Positions 1-11,518 of a stretch of DNA of 64,000 nt are shown piece after piece (position 1 is the first letter of the stretch; each line of letters starts with the position of its first letter). The stretch covers positions 434,001-498,000 of the forward strand of contig JAIVFJ010000010.1 of assembly GCA_025765615.1 (NCBI GenBank), written 5' to 3'. Made by a program: the position numbers and the translations under genes. The stretch is from Zopfochytrium polystomum (lineage: Eukaryota; Chytridiomycota; Chytridiomycetes; Chytridiales; Chytridiaceae). The notes under the pieces are model-generated. The model was not told the DNA's origin, made no database searches, and saw only the letters and a program-made list of their open reading frames with translations.

Positions 1-368
1 TCATCAAAGTTCTTTCTAGTAGTTCCAGGAGCCAGGTGTTGGAGTACGAGTTGGTTGGTAGGTTCGTTGGTGAATTCTGTGGCAGCAGCTGGTAGTCGAC
101 AGGTGTAAGAAAATTTAATGTGTGGGGATGTGGTCTGAAGACGGGCAGCCTGTTCGTCCGACAAAGGATGCAGAAGGCGGAGTGAGTAAGAAGTCTGGTC
201 CTTTGAGAGCAAGGGCCGCTGTCGGATGGTGAGGTCGCAAGTGGAGATAAAGCGTAGGATGTCAAGTTCAGTGAGTGGGGCAATAGTGGGGTCTGGCTGA
301 GTGGTGATTGTCAATATGTGTTGATCAGCGTGGGTGCCAAAGAACGTGGAGGGAGGTGGGCTGCTCAT
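1..368 (-). CDS. Partial unrecognised protein, N-terminal part (runs off left edge)
   Basis: On the minus strand an ATG at 368-366 opens a frame of at least 122 codons with no stop to the window edge, while the neighbouring frame of the same strand carries many stops. The N-terminus begins MSSPPPSTFFGTHADQH and continues as a moderately hydrophilic, Thr/Leu-rich sequence. I do not recognise a domain. It could be the first exon of a host gene or part of a decayed element. The ATG is my choice because it is the only in-frame Met near the upstream end of the open frame. Confidence 0.4.
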   Translation of the reverse strand, partial: MSSPPPSTFFGTHADQHILTITTQPDPTIAPLTELDILRFISTCDLTIRQRPLLSKDQTSYSLRLLHPLSDEQAARLQTTSPHIKFSYTCRLPAAATEFTNEPTNQLVLQHLAPGTTRKNFD

Positions 369-429
369 GAAATAGGGGGGTGCCAATCCCAATTCAGCAC
401 AAAGGTTGTGATGTGGTTGCAATGTGGTT

Positions 430-965
430 GTGGTGGTGAAGGAGGAAAGTGATTGCTGGAGGCAATCTGGCAGCAATCTGAAGTCAATCTGATGATGATC
501 TGACGACAATCGGATGATTATCTGGCAATCTGACAAGAATTGGGCGTTCTGGTAATAATCTGGAGTCAATCTGGCGACAATCTGATGATGATATGATGAT
601 CTGGAGACAATCTGACGAAAATCTGACGTTGACCTGACGATGATGTGACAATCTGACGAAGATCTGACGTCAATCTGACAATCTGGAGTCAATCTGATGA
701 AGATCTGATGTCAATCTGATGATCTGGAGTCAATCTGACGTTGACCTGACGATGGTCTGACGATCTGATGAAGATCTGACGTCAATCTGGCAGTGGCAAA
801 GCGGTGGGGGGGTGGTGGTGGAGGGTTCTGGAGTCAATCTGAAGTCGATCTGATGATGATCTGACGATCTGACAACAATCTGATGTTGATCTGACGTTGA
901 TCTGGCAGTGGGAAGGCGGTGGAGGGCAGTGGCAAGGTGGTGGGGGGTGGTGGTGGTGGAGGGTG
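430..965. repeat. Degenerate CTGA-rich short tandem repeat
   Basis: About 530 bp consist of variants of a 9-13 bp unit such as CAATCTGACG, GATCTGATG and AATCTGGAGT, with scattered point changes. It ends in G/T-rich runs of GGTGGTGG. The repeat is not coding in any sensible way. Confidence 0.8.
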
Positions 966-969
966 CAGT

Positions 970-1127
970 CTTGAGTGTCTCTTGACAAGGTTTTTTCTCA
1001 AAAAGGTATAAAAGGGGGATGGGGGACCTGTCCCATTCCTCAAGTGAATTATTGTTTCCAATACAATCATCACTCCTCTCAGTTCCTTCTCTGCCTTGCC
1101 TTGCCTTGTCCTGTCATGTTCCTGACA
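970..1127 (+). mobile_element. 5'-truncated chromovirus LTR fragment
   Basis: This stretch matches the 3' half of the LTRs of the chromovirus copies in this window. It has the TATA box (GGTATAAAAGGGGG), the AAGTGAATTAT transcript-start motif and the terminal TTCCTGACA. The 5' half, including the pentamer array, is missing. It is followed by CAACA and then copia gag sequence, so it lies in a copia remnant. Confidence 0.8.
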
Positions 1128-1345
1128 CAACAGGATCATCACTATGCACAATGCAATGTCATCCAACCTAAACTCTTTTGTTGGCATGTTCACCAGCAAG
1201 ACACTGACAGAATTAAATGACTCTATTAGCAACCTTCAGATCAAGGTTATTGGCGAAAAAGGAATCCAGGACCTAATGCAGACAGGCCTATTCCCTCTTG
1301 AGAGGCCTTTTTGAGAGGCCTTTCTTCAACAAGCACCATTTGAAG
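1128..1345 (+). pseudogene. Ty1/copia gag fragment
   Basis: The sequence is about 85-90% similar to the start of the copia gag at 44050-44230, beginning with MSSNLNSFVGMFT and reading in frame for about 50 codons to a TGA near 1312. No protease or pol follows. It is a fragment of the same copia family as the large element at 42923-53801. Confidence 0.75.
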
Positions 1346-2226
1346 GATTGGTCTTTGAATCTTCCGTGGAAGATTGCGGAAGAGGCAAATCGTGTGGACG
1401 ACGCAAAAACTAAACCCAAGCAAAAGAGGGGGGAAAGGTTTTTTATGTTATTTTCATGAATTTTTTTGGCCTCGGGCTTTTCAGCGAGGCCATAATTATT
1501 TTGGCAAAAGAACTTGTCCGGGGCTCATGCGCAGGTGGGGACGGTCTGTCTCTCTGCCTGCTCTGTGGTTCAATCTCAGGGAAATCCGTCAGGGAGAATT
1601 TGAGCAATAAAATCCAATTTGGGACGCGAAGAAAGGAGAAAATTTTGCAGAGCAAAGAGTCTTTTTGGGATCTTGGTTTTTGTGTTGTCTTCGACTTCAC
1701 TGAGCTTTCCTTTGGTTTTCGTTTTGGAAATCGTTGTGCTTGGGTGTCTTCCGGTCGAAGCTGACTAAATGAGCGTACGAACGTAAGTGGACCTCTCTCT
1801 CTGGCCCTCTCTCTCTCTGTCTCTCTCTCTATCTCTCTCTCTCGCTCTCTCGCTCTCTCTGTCTCTCTATTTCTGTCTGATTCGCCCCTTTCTCTCCATC
1901 TCACTCTCTCTTCGCCGTCTCTTCCCTCTCTCGCTCTTTCTCTCTCTGTCTGTCTCTCTCCCTCACTCTGTCTCTCTGTCTCTCTCACTCTTGTCTCTCA
2001 ATCTCTGCCCGAACTGTGTGCGCGGCTGGCTGTCTTCAATCTTCATGCGCAGCTTTCGGAAGGGATTGACACGACATACCAGAGAGAGGAAGAGCGAGAA
2101 AGAGAGAGACAGAGAGACTGCGTGTGTGTTTGTGTGTGTGTGTGTAAAAAGGAGAATGACCTCCAATAAATAGAGCTGGGATGCTGGACCCGAGCGTGCT
2201 GCTCAAACATCTGCATTGTACCTAAA
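1346..2226. other. No gene seen; CT-rich microsatellite near 1790-2010
   Basis: The segment has a T-rich stretch, then a pyrimidine tract of CTCT/CTGTCT repeats at about 1790-2010 and a matching GAGA/TGTG patch at 2085-2145. The open frames here are low-complexity Ser/Leu or Arg/Glu translations of the microsatellite and are not credible genes. Confidence 0.7.
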
Positions 2227-2683
2227 ATGACGCGATCGTGGATAACAACAGCGGCCGAGGCGACGGCCCGTAACTCAACCACCGCCCCTGTCCCTGCACC
2301 GACGCTGGCAGAGGCTACAGCCCGAAGCTCAAGCCACCTCTCAACACAAGACCAAGCTAAACCCTTCTCAACCTCCGACGTGATACTCCAAACCTTCACT
2401 ACCCTTGCGTCCATCGCAAAATCCCTCACGGCAGGGTTCCCGACGCCAAAATTGTCCACACCAGTGGCTGACCCCGTCGACTCGTTTCCCGTTCGTCCAG
2501 GCCGAGAGAATTTGGAACAACAGTCGGTTCAAGACGGGCGGCCAACAAGGACATCCATTCACCAAGATGCTTCCGCCTGGAGCCCACGCGAAGTTGCCGC
2601 CTGTCTCCTGCAAAACGGCTTCATTTTTTCTGAAACTCTTCCATTCATGGGTACGATTCTTTCAAAAGCGAACTGTGTGAAGA

Positions 2684-2739
<56 letters not shown>

Positions 2740-3290
2740 GTGTGCGTTATAGTTTTCCTTCGAGTTTCACTTTGAACTTAGTTGACTGACCGTCAAGTTG
2801 CTCAACAGCGAATGGCATCGATGGGCCTTCTTTGCTCGAGATGAGTCCAGGACGTGCACGCGAAATCGGCCTTCCCGACCAGAAAATCCCAGTTCTTATG
2901 GCCCTAATCAAACGGCTCCGACGGTCTTGCACCAACAACACGCAACCCGTTGAACAAAAACGACTGCGAGTGGCTGCGTCGCTCGCTCACCTTCGCGACT
3001 CGGCCAGCACCGCTGAGGCATCTAGCGACAAAACCGCGGTGACTGCGTTCTTCCGTCGATGCAGATCTTTTGAAGTATCTCGCCACCAAGTTGACTGTAC
3101 CCGAGTAAGACCAATGCAACCACAACCCCAACCGACGAACCAGCCTAAGCGTCCTCGGGGGGGGGCCTTCGGCGCCACAAACGAAAGCTCCAGAGAACCG
3201 ACTATGAACAACAGGGGAATCTCATATGGCAACATAGGGCCACAACGAGCCCTCACCGCGGAGAAAACAACCACCGCCCACCTCCAGTAG
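2227..3290 (+). CDS. SAM-domain protein, two exons
   Basis: Predicted exons are 2227-2650 and 2809-3290, with a 158-nt intron (GTACGA donor, CAACAG acceptor, phase 1), giving about 301 aa. Splicing assembles one sterile alpha motif (SAM) domain at about residues 118-178: a Trp-Ser-Pro-Arg-Glu-Val start lies before the intron, and a Gly-Ile-Asp-Gly-Pro-Ser-Leu-Leu turn with a Gly-Leu-Pro...Leu-Ile-Lys-Arg-Leu end lies after it. That is the usual helix 1 / helix 5 pattern. SAM domains mediate protein-protein interaction, so the partner and pathway are unknown. The rest is Ser/Thr/Pro-rich and looks disordered. A CA/TG microsatellite lies in the intron. Upstream exons cannot be excluded. Confidence 0.5.
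2685..2742. repeat. (TG)n microsatellite
   Basis: An almost pure TG run of about 55 bp lies inside the predicted intron of the SAM-domain gene. Confidence 0.95.
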
Positions 3291-3784
3291 ACACGCCACG
3301 CTCGATTACTTTAGCAGCCGACGTCATCCCGTGGGTGGCTTTCCTCGTCTCGGAGGGCGAGTTGTTGTGTCCGCCTGCGAGGACAGCGGTGATGATAATA
3401 CGCTCACCGAAGGCTTCAGCGAGACCGACGCTCGCAGCAGACGACTGGCTGATGGCGGAGGGTTGGGTGTAATTGAATGACCTCTTTCCCCAGCTCCGGT
3501 GTAGAAGTTCAACAACCGCTGACAGTTTTTTTTCTTCGAGACCTCTACTTCTTTTACAGTTCCTGGCCAGTCTCCTCATTCCATTTACAATCATTTTTTC
3601 AAATAAATCTCGTTTTCGTTATGTAGGCCAAAAAAAGGTACTCATCGGGTCAGCCACCTCTATTATAATTATTATGATTATTATTATTGTTTTTTATTAT
3701 TTTATAGTTTTTTTTCCTTCCTCGTCCCTATTGATCCGTGCTGCATCCGAGCATGAGCTTTTGCTCTTCTCATCAGCAAGAACC

Positions 3785-3824
<40 letters not shown>

Positions 3825-3883
3825 AGTCTTCTTGTCCAGCGCCCGGTGTGGCACCCTTCCCTTTCTCACCCTCCTTCCAGTCC
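3291..3883. other. Intergenic, AT-rich; TCTG microsatellite
   Basis: No gene is seen. The stretch contains an AT-rich part (3600-3720) and a pure TCTG tetranucleotide run at about 3786-3826, just upstream of the promoter of the next gene. Confidence 0.7.
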
Positions 3884-3889
3884 TATAAA
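3884..3889 (+). promoter_or_regulatory. TATA box of the NAMPT gene
   Basis: TATAAA lies 79-84 nt before the ATG at 3968, which leaves room for a start site about 30 nt downstream and a short leader. Its position supports choosing the 3968 ATG over the one at 4208. Confidence 0.55.
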
Positions 3890-3967
3890 TGGCCAGAGGG
3901 CTGTCCACTTTTCGAGCATCCCCCCCCCCAAAGCTTACTAACGCGCCCACACTCTCCCAGTTGCCCA

Positions 3968-6146
3968 ATGGCCGGTCACCCCTCTACCCTCAGCCCCGCC
4001 GCCGCCGCTGCCTCTGCCGCCATCACCGCCGGCCACAACAACAGCGAGAGCAACACTGACAGCAACAACACTGACAGCAACAACAATAGCAACAGCGACC
4101 ACTCAAATTATCGATCCCCCTCGCCCTCGTCGTCGCTGCTCCCACCAGCCAAAAAATCTCGCCAGCACGTCTCTCCGTCGCGCCACCGACCACCACCCCC
4201 CGCAAGCATGTTCCCGCGCCTGCCCGCCGCCGTCCTGACCGACTCGTACAAGTGCACTCACGCCTTCATCTACCCCGAGGCAAGAAAGATGACCGCTTAC
4301 GGCGAGTTTCGCTCGTCCTTTGAGAAGGACAAGGCCGACACACGGATCGCCCTCTATGGCATGAGGTACATCATCGAGCACTACGTGCAGCCAAAGTGGA
4401 CTCAACAGGACGTCGACGATGCGGAGCGGCTGTTTCGCTTCCATTGCTCGAACCTCACCGACGATCCTGAAAAGTCCAAGTTCCCGTTTCCCAAGGACCT
4501 GTTCGAAGATGTGAGCAAAGTATTTGTTTTGGACGCTGGCTGTCCCGCATCTGACCGCATTTTTTTTTTTTTTTTTTTCCCTGGTTCTCTGACTAGTTTA
4601 TTCAACACAACGATGGGCACTTTCCAGTGAAAATTGAATCCCTCCCTGAAGGATCGGTCATTTGGCCGCACGTCCCTGTGTTTCAGATAACGGCCGAAGG
4701 CAAATACTCCAGGCTCGTCACCTACCTCGAGACAATCCTTACTATGGTTTGGGTATGCGCCAGTCTGAACCCAGCGACATCGCGAATATTGGAGACACTA
4801 ACGGCCTCTGCGTCCCGCCCACCACAGTACCCTTCCACGGTTGCGACGCTGTCCAGGCGGTGCAAGGACTTGATCACAAAAGCCTACCGAACGTCGGTGG
4901 ACGACAGCGCGTTCGGCAGCCTCAGAACCCGGCTGCACGACTTTGGCTTCCGCGGCTGCACGTCCGTGGAGCAGTCTGTCATCGGCGGCACCGCGCACTT
5001 GCTCAACTTTGACGGGACCGACACGCTCACGGCAGCGTACTATGCTCAAGAGTACCTCAACAACGGAAACCCGGTCGGCTTCTCCATACCGGCTACGGAG
5101 CATTCGGTCATGACTTCGTACAAGACAGAAAGGGTGAGCAAGAATCACCCAGCCCCCCCTTTTTTTTCTTCCGAAAGTTCAATGTTTCATGCTGAACTTC
5201 CGCATTGGCCCCGCCCTTCACGCAGGCCGCGCTGATGAAGCTTCTCGAGCTGTATGGATCCGGAGCGTGCGCGTGCGTTATGGACTCTTACGACTACGTC
5301 AACGCTCTGGACAGTGTCCTCCCCGCGGTGGCAAAGTACAAAGTGCACCAGGGCGGTCTGCTCGTGCTCCGGCCGGACAGCGGCGACCCAGTGGAGGTGG
5401 TGCTCCAGGCGCTGCGGGCGGGCGAAAAAACGTTTGGCTCCGACCTCAACGGGAAGGGGTACAAGGTGCTGCGCGGCGTCGGCGTGATCCAGGGCGACGG
5501 CATCAACCACGTGACCATCGGGCAGATCTTGGAACGCGTGCTTGCGGAAGGGTTTGCCGCGTCGAACGTGGGCTTTGGAATGGGCGGCGGGCTGCTGCAA
5601 AAGGTCCATCGAGACACGATGAGCTTTGCGACAAAGCTTTCCCACATTACCTATCAAGACGGCTCGGAAAGGTTCGTCGGGCGCAGGGTGAATGGATAGA
5701 TTTGGGGTCCTGTCTAATTGGGATTACTCCTTGCTTTCCTTGCACAGAGACGTGATGAAAATGCCCAAGACGGACCTCGGCAAATTTAGTTTGCCCGGCG
5801 AACTTGCTGTGCAGAAGGACGCAAATGCAGTGAGTCGAGGAACTGTTCACTTCTTTCCAGCCAACCTGTACTGACGCGGGTGCATCAGGTCTGCACAGTC
5901 TACCCCAAAAAGTTCCTTCCCGAATCTTCAAACTCCCTCATCACAGTCTATGACCACGGTCCGGTTTATGACTGGCCTTCGTTTGATCAGGTCCGGGAAC
6001 GGCTTGAAAGAGAATGGGAAAGCTCGCGACAGTGGAAGCAGCACCAACCCATTTCGGAGGCTCTGGAGTCAAAGATTAAGGCAATAAGGCGCAGTCAAGA
6101 ATCGATGAACGATGCCGACAGAGAAGAGGCTGCGGCGGAGCTTTAA
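3968..6146 (+). CDS. NAMPT: Nicotinamide phosphoribosyltransferase (EC 2.4.2.12), six exons
   Basis: The enzyme joins nicotinamide and PRPP to give NMN, the first salvage step to NAD+. Exons are 3968-4510, 4597-4752, 4828-5133, 5226-5671, 5748-5829 and 5889-6146 (596 aa); the five introns are 59-92 nt. The fourth uses a GTTCGT donor, the only choice that keeps the frame. Family landmarks are in order: the LTDSYKCTH start at about residue 90, PVKIE/LPEGSV, LETILTMVWYP spanning intron 2, the NFDGTD Asp at about 298, the EHS His at about 325 (catalytic His of the family), LRPDSGDP with Arg 384 and Asp 386, and GGGLLQK. The family is usually about 490 aa. An ATG at 4208 would give 516 aa; starting at 3968 adds an 80-residue Ser/Asn/Pro-rich extension. 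Intron 1 contains a long T run. Confidence 0.93.
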
Positions 6147-6639
6147 TTTATTTAACATGCTTGCAAAGGGTTGGCGGGTTGGGAGATCAGAAACAAAGTA
6201 AAGAATTTGACGCGTTTTCGGCATTTGGAAAGAAAGTCGAGATTATCGGTTTGCGAACTTGCACGCGTCTAGCGCACTCTTCGGAGCGAAGGGGAGCGGT
6301 GGAGCAGTCCTGACCAAGGACTGGTGAGACATAGATAGAGAATAGAGAGACAGTGAGAACAATGAATCCCCCTTTTTTGCTGATATAGGGATGCATTGTC
6401 ACCCAGACTGTTTAGATTCAGCCATGATAAGTTGGGCTGCACATCTTCGCCTCTCCCTTCATCCTGCAGGGCCACAGCCGGAAGAGCTAGCGCGGGGCTT
6501 TTGCACGTGTCTCCTCCTTTCCTTTCAGGCTCCGCATCTTCCATGTCCACAACCCATAAAACATGCACTGCCACTCCTGCAGAAGCATCTGTTTCCAACT
6601 CTGCCTGAGCCGCAGTCTTCATCTTCTTTCGGCAAACCT
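6147..6639. other. NAMPT 3' flank; nothing clear
   Basis: There is no credible coding frame. The first part is presumably the NAMPT 3' UTR. Confidence 0.5.
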
Positions 6640-6960
6640 TTTAAGGTGGCAAACTCGCCCACTTGTAGCACTTAAGCTGTTTTATGTCCGGCGACTTCGA
6701 GCGTGCGCTTTTTCTTTTTGCGTGCCTCAGCTTCCTTGCCCTTTGAGCTAGAGCCCTTCCTGGACCGTGTACCACTTGCCTTGGCAATTGCATGTGCAGC
6801 CACAGTAGTCTCGAACTTCTTCTTGGTTTTTCCTGCATGACCTGCAGGTGTGCGATATTTCACTTCCCAATCTCGACCGGGCTATCTTCCTCCCGAACGC
6901 AACCTTCACATTCGCCTCTGCATCTGCCACAGTTCTTTTTGATTGCCCTCCTCACAACCC
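6640..6960 (-). pseudogene. Decayed copy of an unrecognised gene family (paralogue at 21440)
   Basis: The stretch is roughly 70-75% similar in nucleotides to 21450-21640. On the minus strand the shared peptide has a Lys-rich core (KTKKKFETTVAAHAIAKAS here, KAKKKVETPVVARVIAKSS in the other copy). Frames are broken by shifts and stops. I do not recognise the protein. Confidence 0.45.
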
Positions 6961-8450
6961 CCCTCAGTTCATAACAATTATGGGCGCTGGCGTCACCATT
7001 CGCCACTGGAACCTTCTGCAGAAAACCAGCAGCGAATCAGTGATGAAAAGCAACGTACAGCTGTCCTTTATACCATTCGTCGCCCACAAGTATCTCTGGC
7101 GTTTGTTTCATCATTTCATCTTCCTGGCACCACACATCACTGACGTCTCCCACTTTGGAACTCGTGCCATTGCCCTCACCTTATCTTTTGCTCAACACTC
7201 CATCCTCCTGCGAAATATTTACTGGCCTGCTGACTGTGAGACTACACTGAGGTCTCAGTGATAAAGTCTAGGGATTTTATTCGCAAAAACAAGCGTACCT
7301 GTCATAAAACCGCAAGGATTGGGACCCCTATTATTGCTCCTGGTTCTTTAGTTTCCAAGGCGTTATCAAAGTGTATTTGCGGCTAACCCGTCTTTATTAT
7401 TGGGCCTGCTTTTACTACTTTCGTCTTAACAGTTTCTGTTGCGCCAGGGTTTTCTCAAAACATTTTCTTTTTCGGTGACTAACGGAGACTGCCCGACTGC
7501 CTAGGGATGGGGTGCCTGACAGGCCGTACCCCAAGCCCGCCTAATTTATTATTTATTTTCAGCACTTGTACATACATGCATAGGGTTGGGGGGGACTTAG
7601 AGCATTTGTGGTGGATGCTCCAAGTCAGCGGGGTTGACTTGTCAATTTTCTCTCTCTCTGTTTTTGGGCCATTTCTCTTTTTCCTTTTTTCTTCAATCTG
7701 ATTTCTGTCCATTGGCACCAATACAGAGTCCCTTCAAATCCATCTGGCTCACAAAGGTGAGGGTAGTGAGAGATGGTACACACCTGGGTGTGTACATGGT
7801 CCCTTCGTGGGGCTCCTCTTAAGGGGCCGTGGGTGGGGAATGCAGCTGGCCCCACCAGCGACTGTGTGACATTGCTGGCTCAGTGTTGGAGTGAGGATCC
7901 CTGGCGCTTGCCTGCTGCGATGACGGTGGTGGTGGTGGTGACAATGACGGCGTCGTTGTCCCCAACCTTCCCATCCCTGCGAGGGTGTTGGTGGCTGCGC
8001 CCAGTGCAGCCCCTGACACCTGAGAGTTTGATCTACAAGCGCCTGCCTCGGTCCTATTGCTGTGAGGGTGAGATGTGTGAGTACGAGTGCGATGCGATAA
8101 AGCCCGTTGGTCGAGTGATCATGCCGACACAGCCCGGCGGGGTGCGTGTACAATCGCAGGTGTTTCCGCGTGCGAGTTCCCTGCTGGCGACCTTCCGACC
8201 CCTACATAGTTGACTCCCTTCTCTCTCTCGCTGGCGACGACGAGGGCTCCCGCAGCACTGTCCGCGACGAGGGGCGCTAGGTCGCGCCCTGTCCGTCCCG
8301 CCGCTATTAACTGCTCCTGTTGTATTTGAGATTAGGTTCCTGAGATAAAAACCCCCGTTTCCCTCTTCTCTCTCTTTATTCTGCGGTTGTGTTGCGCCCT
8401 CGGGAGTGCCCTTCCGTTTCCCCTCGCATCAGCCCGCGGCCACGCGAGTA
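6961..8450. other. No intact gene; possibly remnants of unknown repeats
   Basis: Several short open frames occur but none resembles a known domain. The segment from about 7480 changes composition, becoming GC-rich with GTGGTGG runs, and may be the remnant of another element or the 5' leader of the LINE that follows. Confidence 0.35.
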
Positions 8451-8494
8451 ATCGGTGCTCCAGCACCGATCCTTCAGAGGATTGTCCCTCTGAA
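8451..8494 (+). other. Two adjacent perfect hairpins
   Basis: ATCGGTGCT-cc-AGCACCGAT (8451-8470) is followed after 2 nt by TTCAGAGG-attgtc-CCTCTGAA (8473-8494). Both stems are perfect, of 9 and 8 bp. An AATAAA lies about 100 nt downstream. The pair may be part of a transposon leader RNA. Confidence 0.5.
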
Positions 8495-8663
8495 TGTTCA
8501 TTCTTTGTGTTTGAGACCCCTGTTAGACAGATCAGTAGGGATACTTTGTGGACTAGGCAAGGAGTAGGGTTGAAACACCCCCTAGACAACAGCCCAATAA
8601 AGTTAGTTTTAGCCTATTATTTGCTTTCCCTCACTCTAGGGCCCAGATCCCAGGGTCAAAGGA

Positions 8664-9536
8664 GTGAGTATAGTCTCACATGACCCCCAATCTGAGGAAC
8701 TCCCTGACTTGCAAAAATGGTGCAACTCTCGTGCCTCATCTGACTCCACCTCACCCCACCAAGCCTACTGGTTTGGTGACTGGAATGCCATCACTGACCC
8801 CCTTGACCACTCCACCAGAGCCCCCACACCTACTTCCCACCATGGGTTCCTCCCCACCCTCTCCCTGAAAGGCTTTGTTGATTCCTTTCGACACCTGCAC
8901 CCAGACTTACCCTCTTACACACACACTGCTGGCTCCTACTCCTCTCGTTTGGACAGCATTTGGCTCTCACCCCCTGCTCTTGACTACGTCACTGAAGCTA
9001 ACATTTCTTCTCCACTTGAAGAGCCCCATCTCACTGACACTTCAGACCACCTCCCCTTCAACATAATTCTTGCTTCCTCCCCCTTCCACACTTTTTCCTT
9101 CTCCCCTCTGCGCTGGCAGGTCATCAAACCCCTGGAAGCTTCAGAGGAGCAACTCGACAATTACACTTCAGCCGTCTTAGTTGAGCTTGCCCCCCTCTCA
9201 GCAGCCCTTGCAGCCTTGGACAGCATTCTTCTCCCCTCTGAGCTTGAGTTCCTCCATTCTCCATCCCTACCCTTTCAATACCCCTCCCCAGAACGTGCAT
9301 CACTCCTCGTCAGCCACCTTGACACACTCTCCACATCATTTCACGAGTTGCTGCTTCGGCTTGGCAAAAAGTTCCTTCCTCACAAGGGAACCTCGTCAGC
9401 AGCGCCAAAGATAGATTGCCGCGCCAAACCATTTCTTGTTGCACGTTGGAAAGTAGAGAAACTGTGGGCACTTGCCAAAGACCCTGCACATGATCTGGCT
9501 AACATCTTCCCTTCCATTCCTTTGACCCCCATCTGA
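8664..9536 (+). pseudogene. LINE APE-type endonuclease, truncated
   Basis: The 290-residue open frame contains the endonuclease/exonuclease/phosphatase motifs GDWNAI, SRLDSIWLSP and SDHLPF in the right order. The first third of the domain is missing. The frame ends at a TGA and the LINE continues in another frame from about 9550. Confidence 0.75.
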
Positions 9537-9549
9537 GTCGGGCGCAGAT

Positions 9550-11518
9550 CAGTCTTACTCCTTCTTGTCCCACATCCACTCTCAGTACAAAGCCCGCTTC
9601 TTTGACACAACTGACTATCGTGATGTTTTGCTCCCCGCCCTCAACCGCGATTGCCAGGCCATCAACCATGCCCAACACCAGGCAGCAGAAAAGCACAAAA
9701 TGGAGGACATTGCCACAGCTCTCACACATAGACACGACCTTTTCTCTTCTGGCAAGATAAAGACTGTCCTCAACAACAGCCTCAACCGCACGCGCAGCAA
9801 CTCTAGCATTGACCACATTCGCTATACTACTGCCGAAGGTCCCTCAATCACCCACTATCCTGACCTTGTCCCTGGTATCTGCCAACAACAGGTCGAACAC
9901 TGGTTTCGCCCTCGTACCCTCACTCCCTTCCCACCATCCTCTCCATTTCACTCTGAGATGCAACCCCGTCCCCACATCCCCCCAGATCTTTTCTCCAAGG
10001 TTATGCTGCCCCCTTCTGCCAACGACGTCAAAAACGCTCTCACATCTCTTGCCTCAAACAAAGCCCCTGGCCCCTCCCAAATCTCCAGAGAGCTTCTCCT
10101 CGCAGCTGGTCCTGATGCTCTTGCATTCTTCTCCTCCCTCATCATTCGCTCTTTTCTCTTCCTTGACATCCCAGACTCTTGAGCATCTTCCTCCATCTTC
10201 CCCATACCCAAGAAAGCTGTGTGGGGTGGTGACATCACTAACCTCCGTCCAATCAGCCTCTGCGAACTTGCTGCCAAAGTTGTTCAATCCATCTGTCTTT
10301 CTCGTATCTCTTCCATCCTCTCTTCTCACAATGTACTCCTTGGTTGGAACTTCTCTGCCCTACCTGGCTCTTCTCCTGACCCGCCTCTCTACTTTGTACA
10401 CTTCGTCCTTGACCTTGCCCATTCCACTAAACAGCCCTTATACCTTCTCCTCAACGACATTAAGAAAGCTTTTGACAGTGCCCCTGTTGCTGGCCTCATT
10501 GCCTCCTGGGAACGTATTCACCTCCCCTCTTCTTATGTTCGCATGCGTGTCAATTCCCAACGTCGTTTTCGTTCCTCTGTCATCACAGCTTTTGGCCCAT
10601 CCCCTTCCTTCCCCATTGGCACTATGATTCAGCAAGGCTCCCTTGAGGGACCCCTTGATTGGCGTATCTTTTGGGACCCTGTTCTTTGCATTCTTGATCG
10701 CTGTACCACCGGTTTCATTTTCTCAGTTCCCACCCCTCGTAACTTCCCTGTCCAATTCTTCAACCCCCCCACCCCCTGTCTCTGTTACTGGCTTTGCCCT
10801 TGTCGACGACACCAACACCCTCTCCAGCACTCTGGAGGATCTGCAGCTTCAGGCCGACCTCCTCTTTGAGTACCAGTCACATAACGACATCGAGTCTAAC
10901 ACCAAGAAAACCTTCATCTCCGCCGTCAACACCCCGCGATCAGCACCTACCACCATCAACTGGGGCACCACAGTCCTTCCCATCCACCCGCCAAACACCA
11001 CCTTTCGACACCTAGGCAACTACTTCACAGCAGACGGTATGAGCTCAGCAGCACGGCAGCAAATCCTTTCCCCCACCACCAATTTCCTCGACATTATCAA
11101 ACACAAAAAGATGGGTGACAAAATTGCTTCTTACCTCATCCGTAACGTTCTCCTCCCACGTGTCCGCTTTCTGTGGAAAACTGCCATTCTCCCCTGTACT
11201 TTCCTCAACAACCTCACCACACTCTGTCGCAAAACCTTCAAACGCCTGGTTAGCTACTGCACCTCTTTTCCCAATGCCCTCCTCCATCACCCCATGACCC
11301 ATAACTTCCCTGACTTTTACAATGAATACTGCTCTGACATGATTGTTGACCTCAACTCTCGCTTGAACTCCCCCTCTCTCATTGGCCACATAAGCCGTAT
11401 CATGATGCACCGCCTCCAACTTGACCTGGCCTCTGGAGCTCCAGTTTTCTCACATCCCTTACCCTTGTCCCAGCCAAAAAAAACACTTCACCAAGTCTCT
11501 CATTCCCCTCCTTTTTAA
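9550..11518 (+). pseudogene. LINE reverse transcriptase, broken
   Basis: The RT is split over three frames: 9565-10182, 10183-10770 and about 10775-11518. Motifs seen are NKAPGPSQISRELL, IPIPKK, NLRPISLCE, LNDIKKAFDS with the first catalytic Asp, a degenerate QQGSLEGPL, and the catalytic Ala-Leu-Val-Asp-Asp box at about 10800. A TGA at 10180 lies just before the PIPK motif. The element cannot encode a full RT. Confidence 0.8.

Noticed and set aside
480..900. CTGATGA and CGAAA motifs reminiscent of hammerhead ribozyme cores
   Set aside because: They come from the CTGA repeat itself. I found no arrangement with the three stems.
1443..2173. Long Ser/Leu- and Arg/Glu-rich ORFs over CT/GA tracts
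   Set aside because: They are translations of microsatellites in several frames and on both strands; no complex sequence is encoded.
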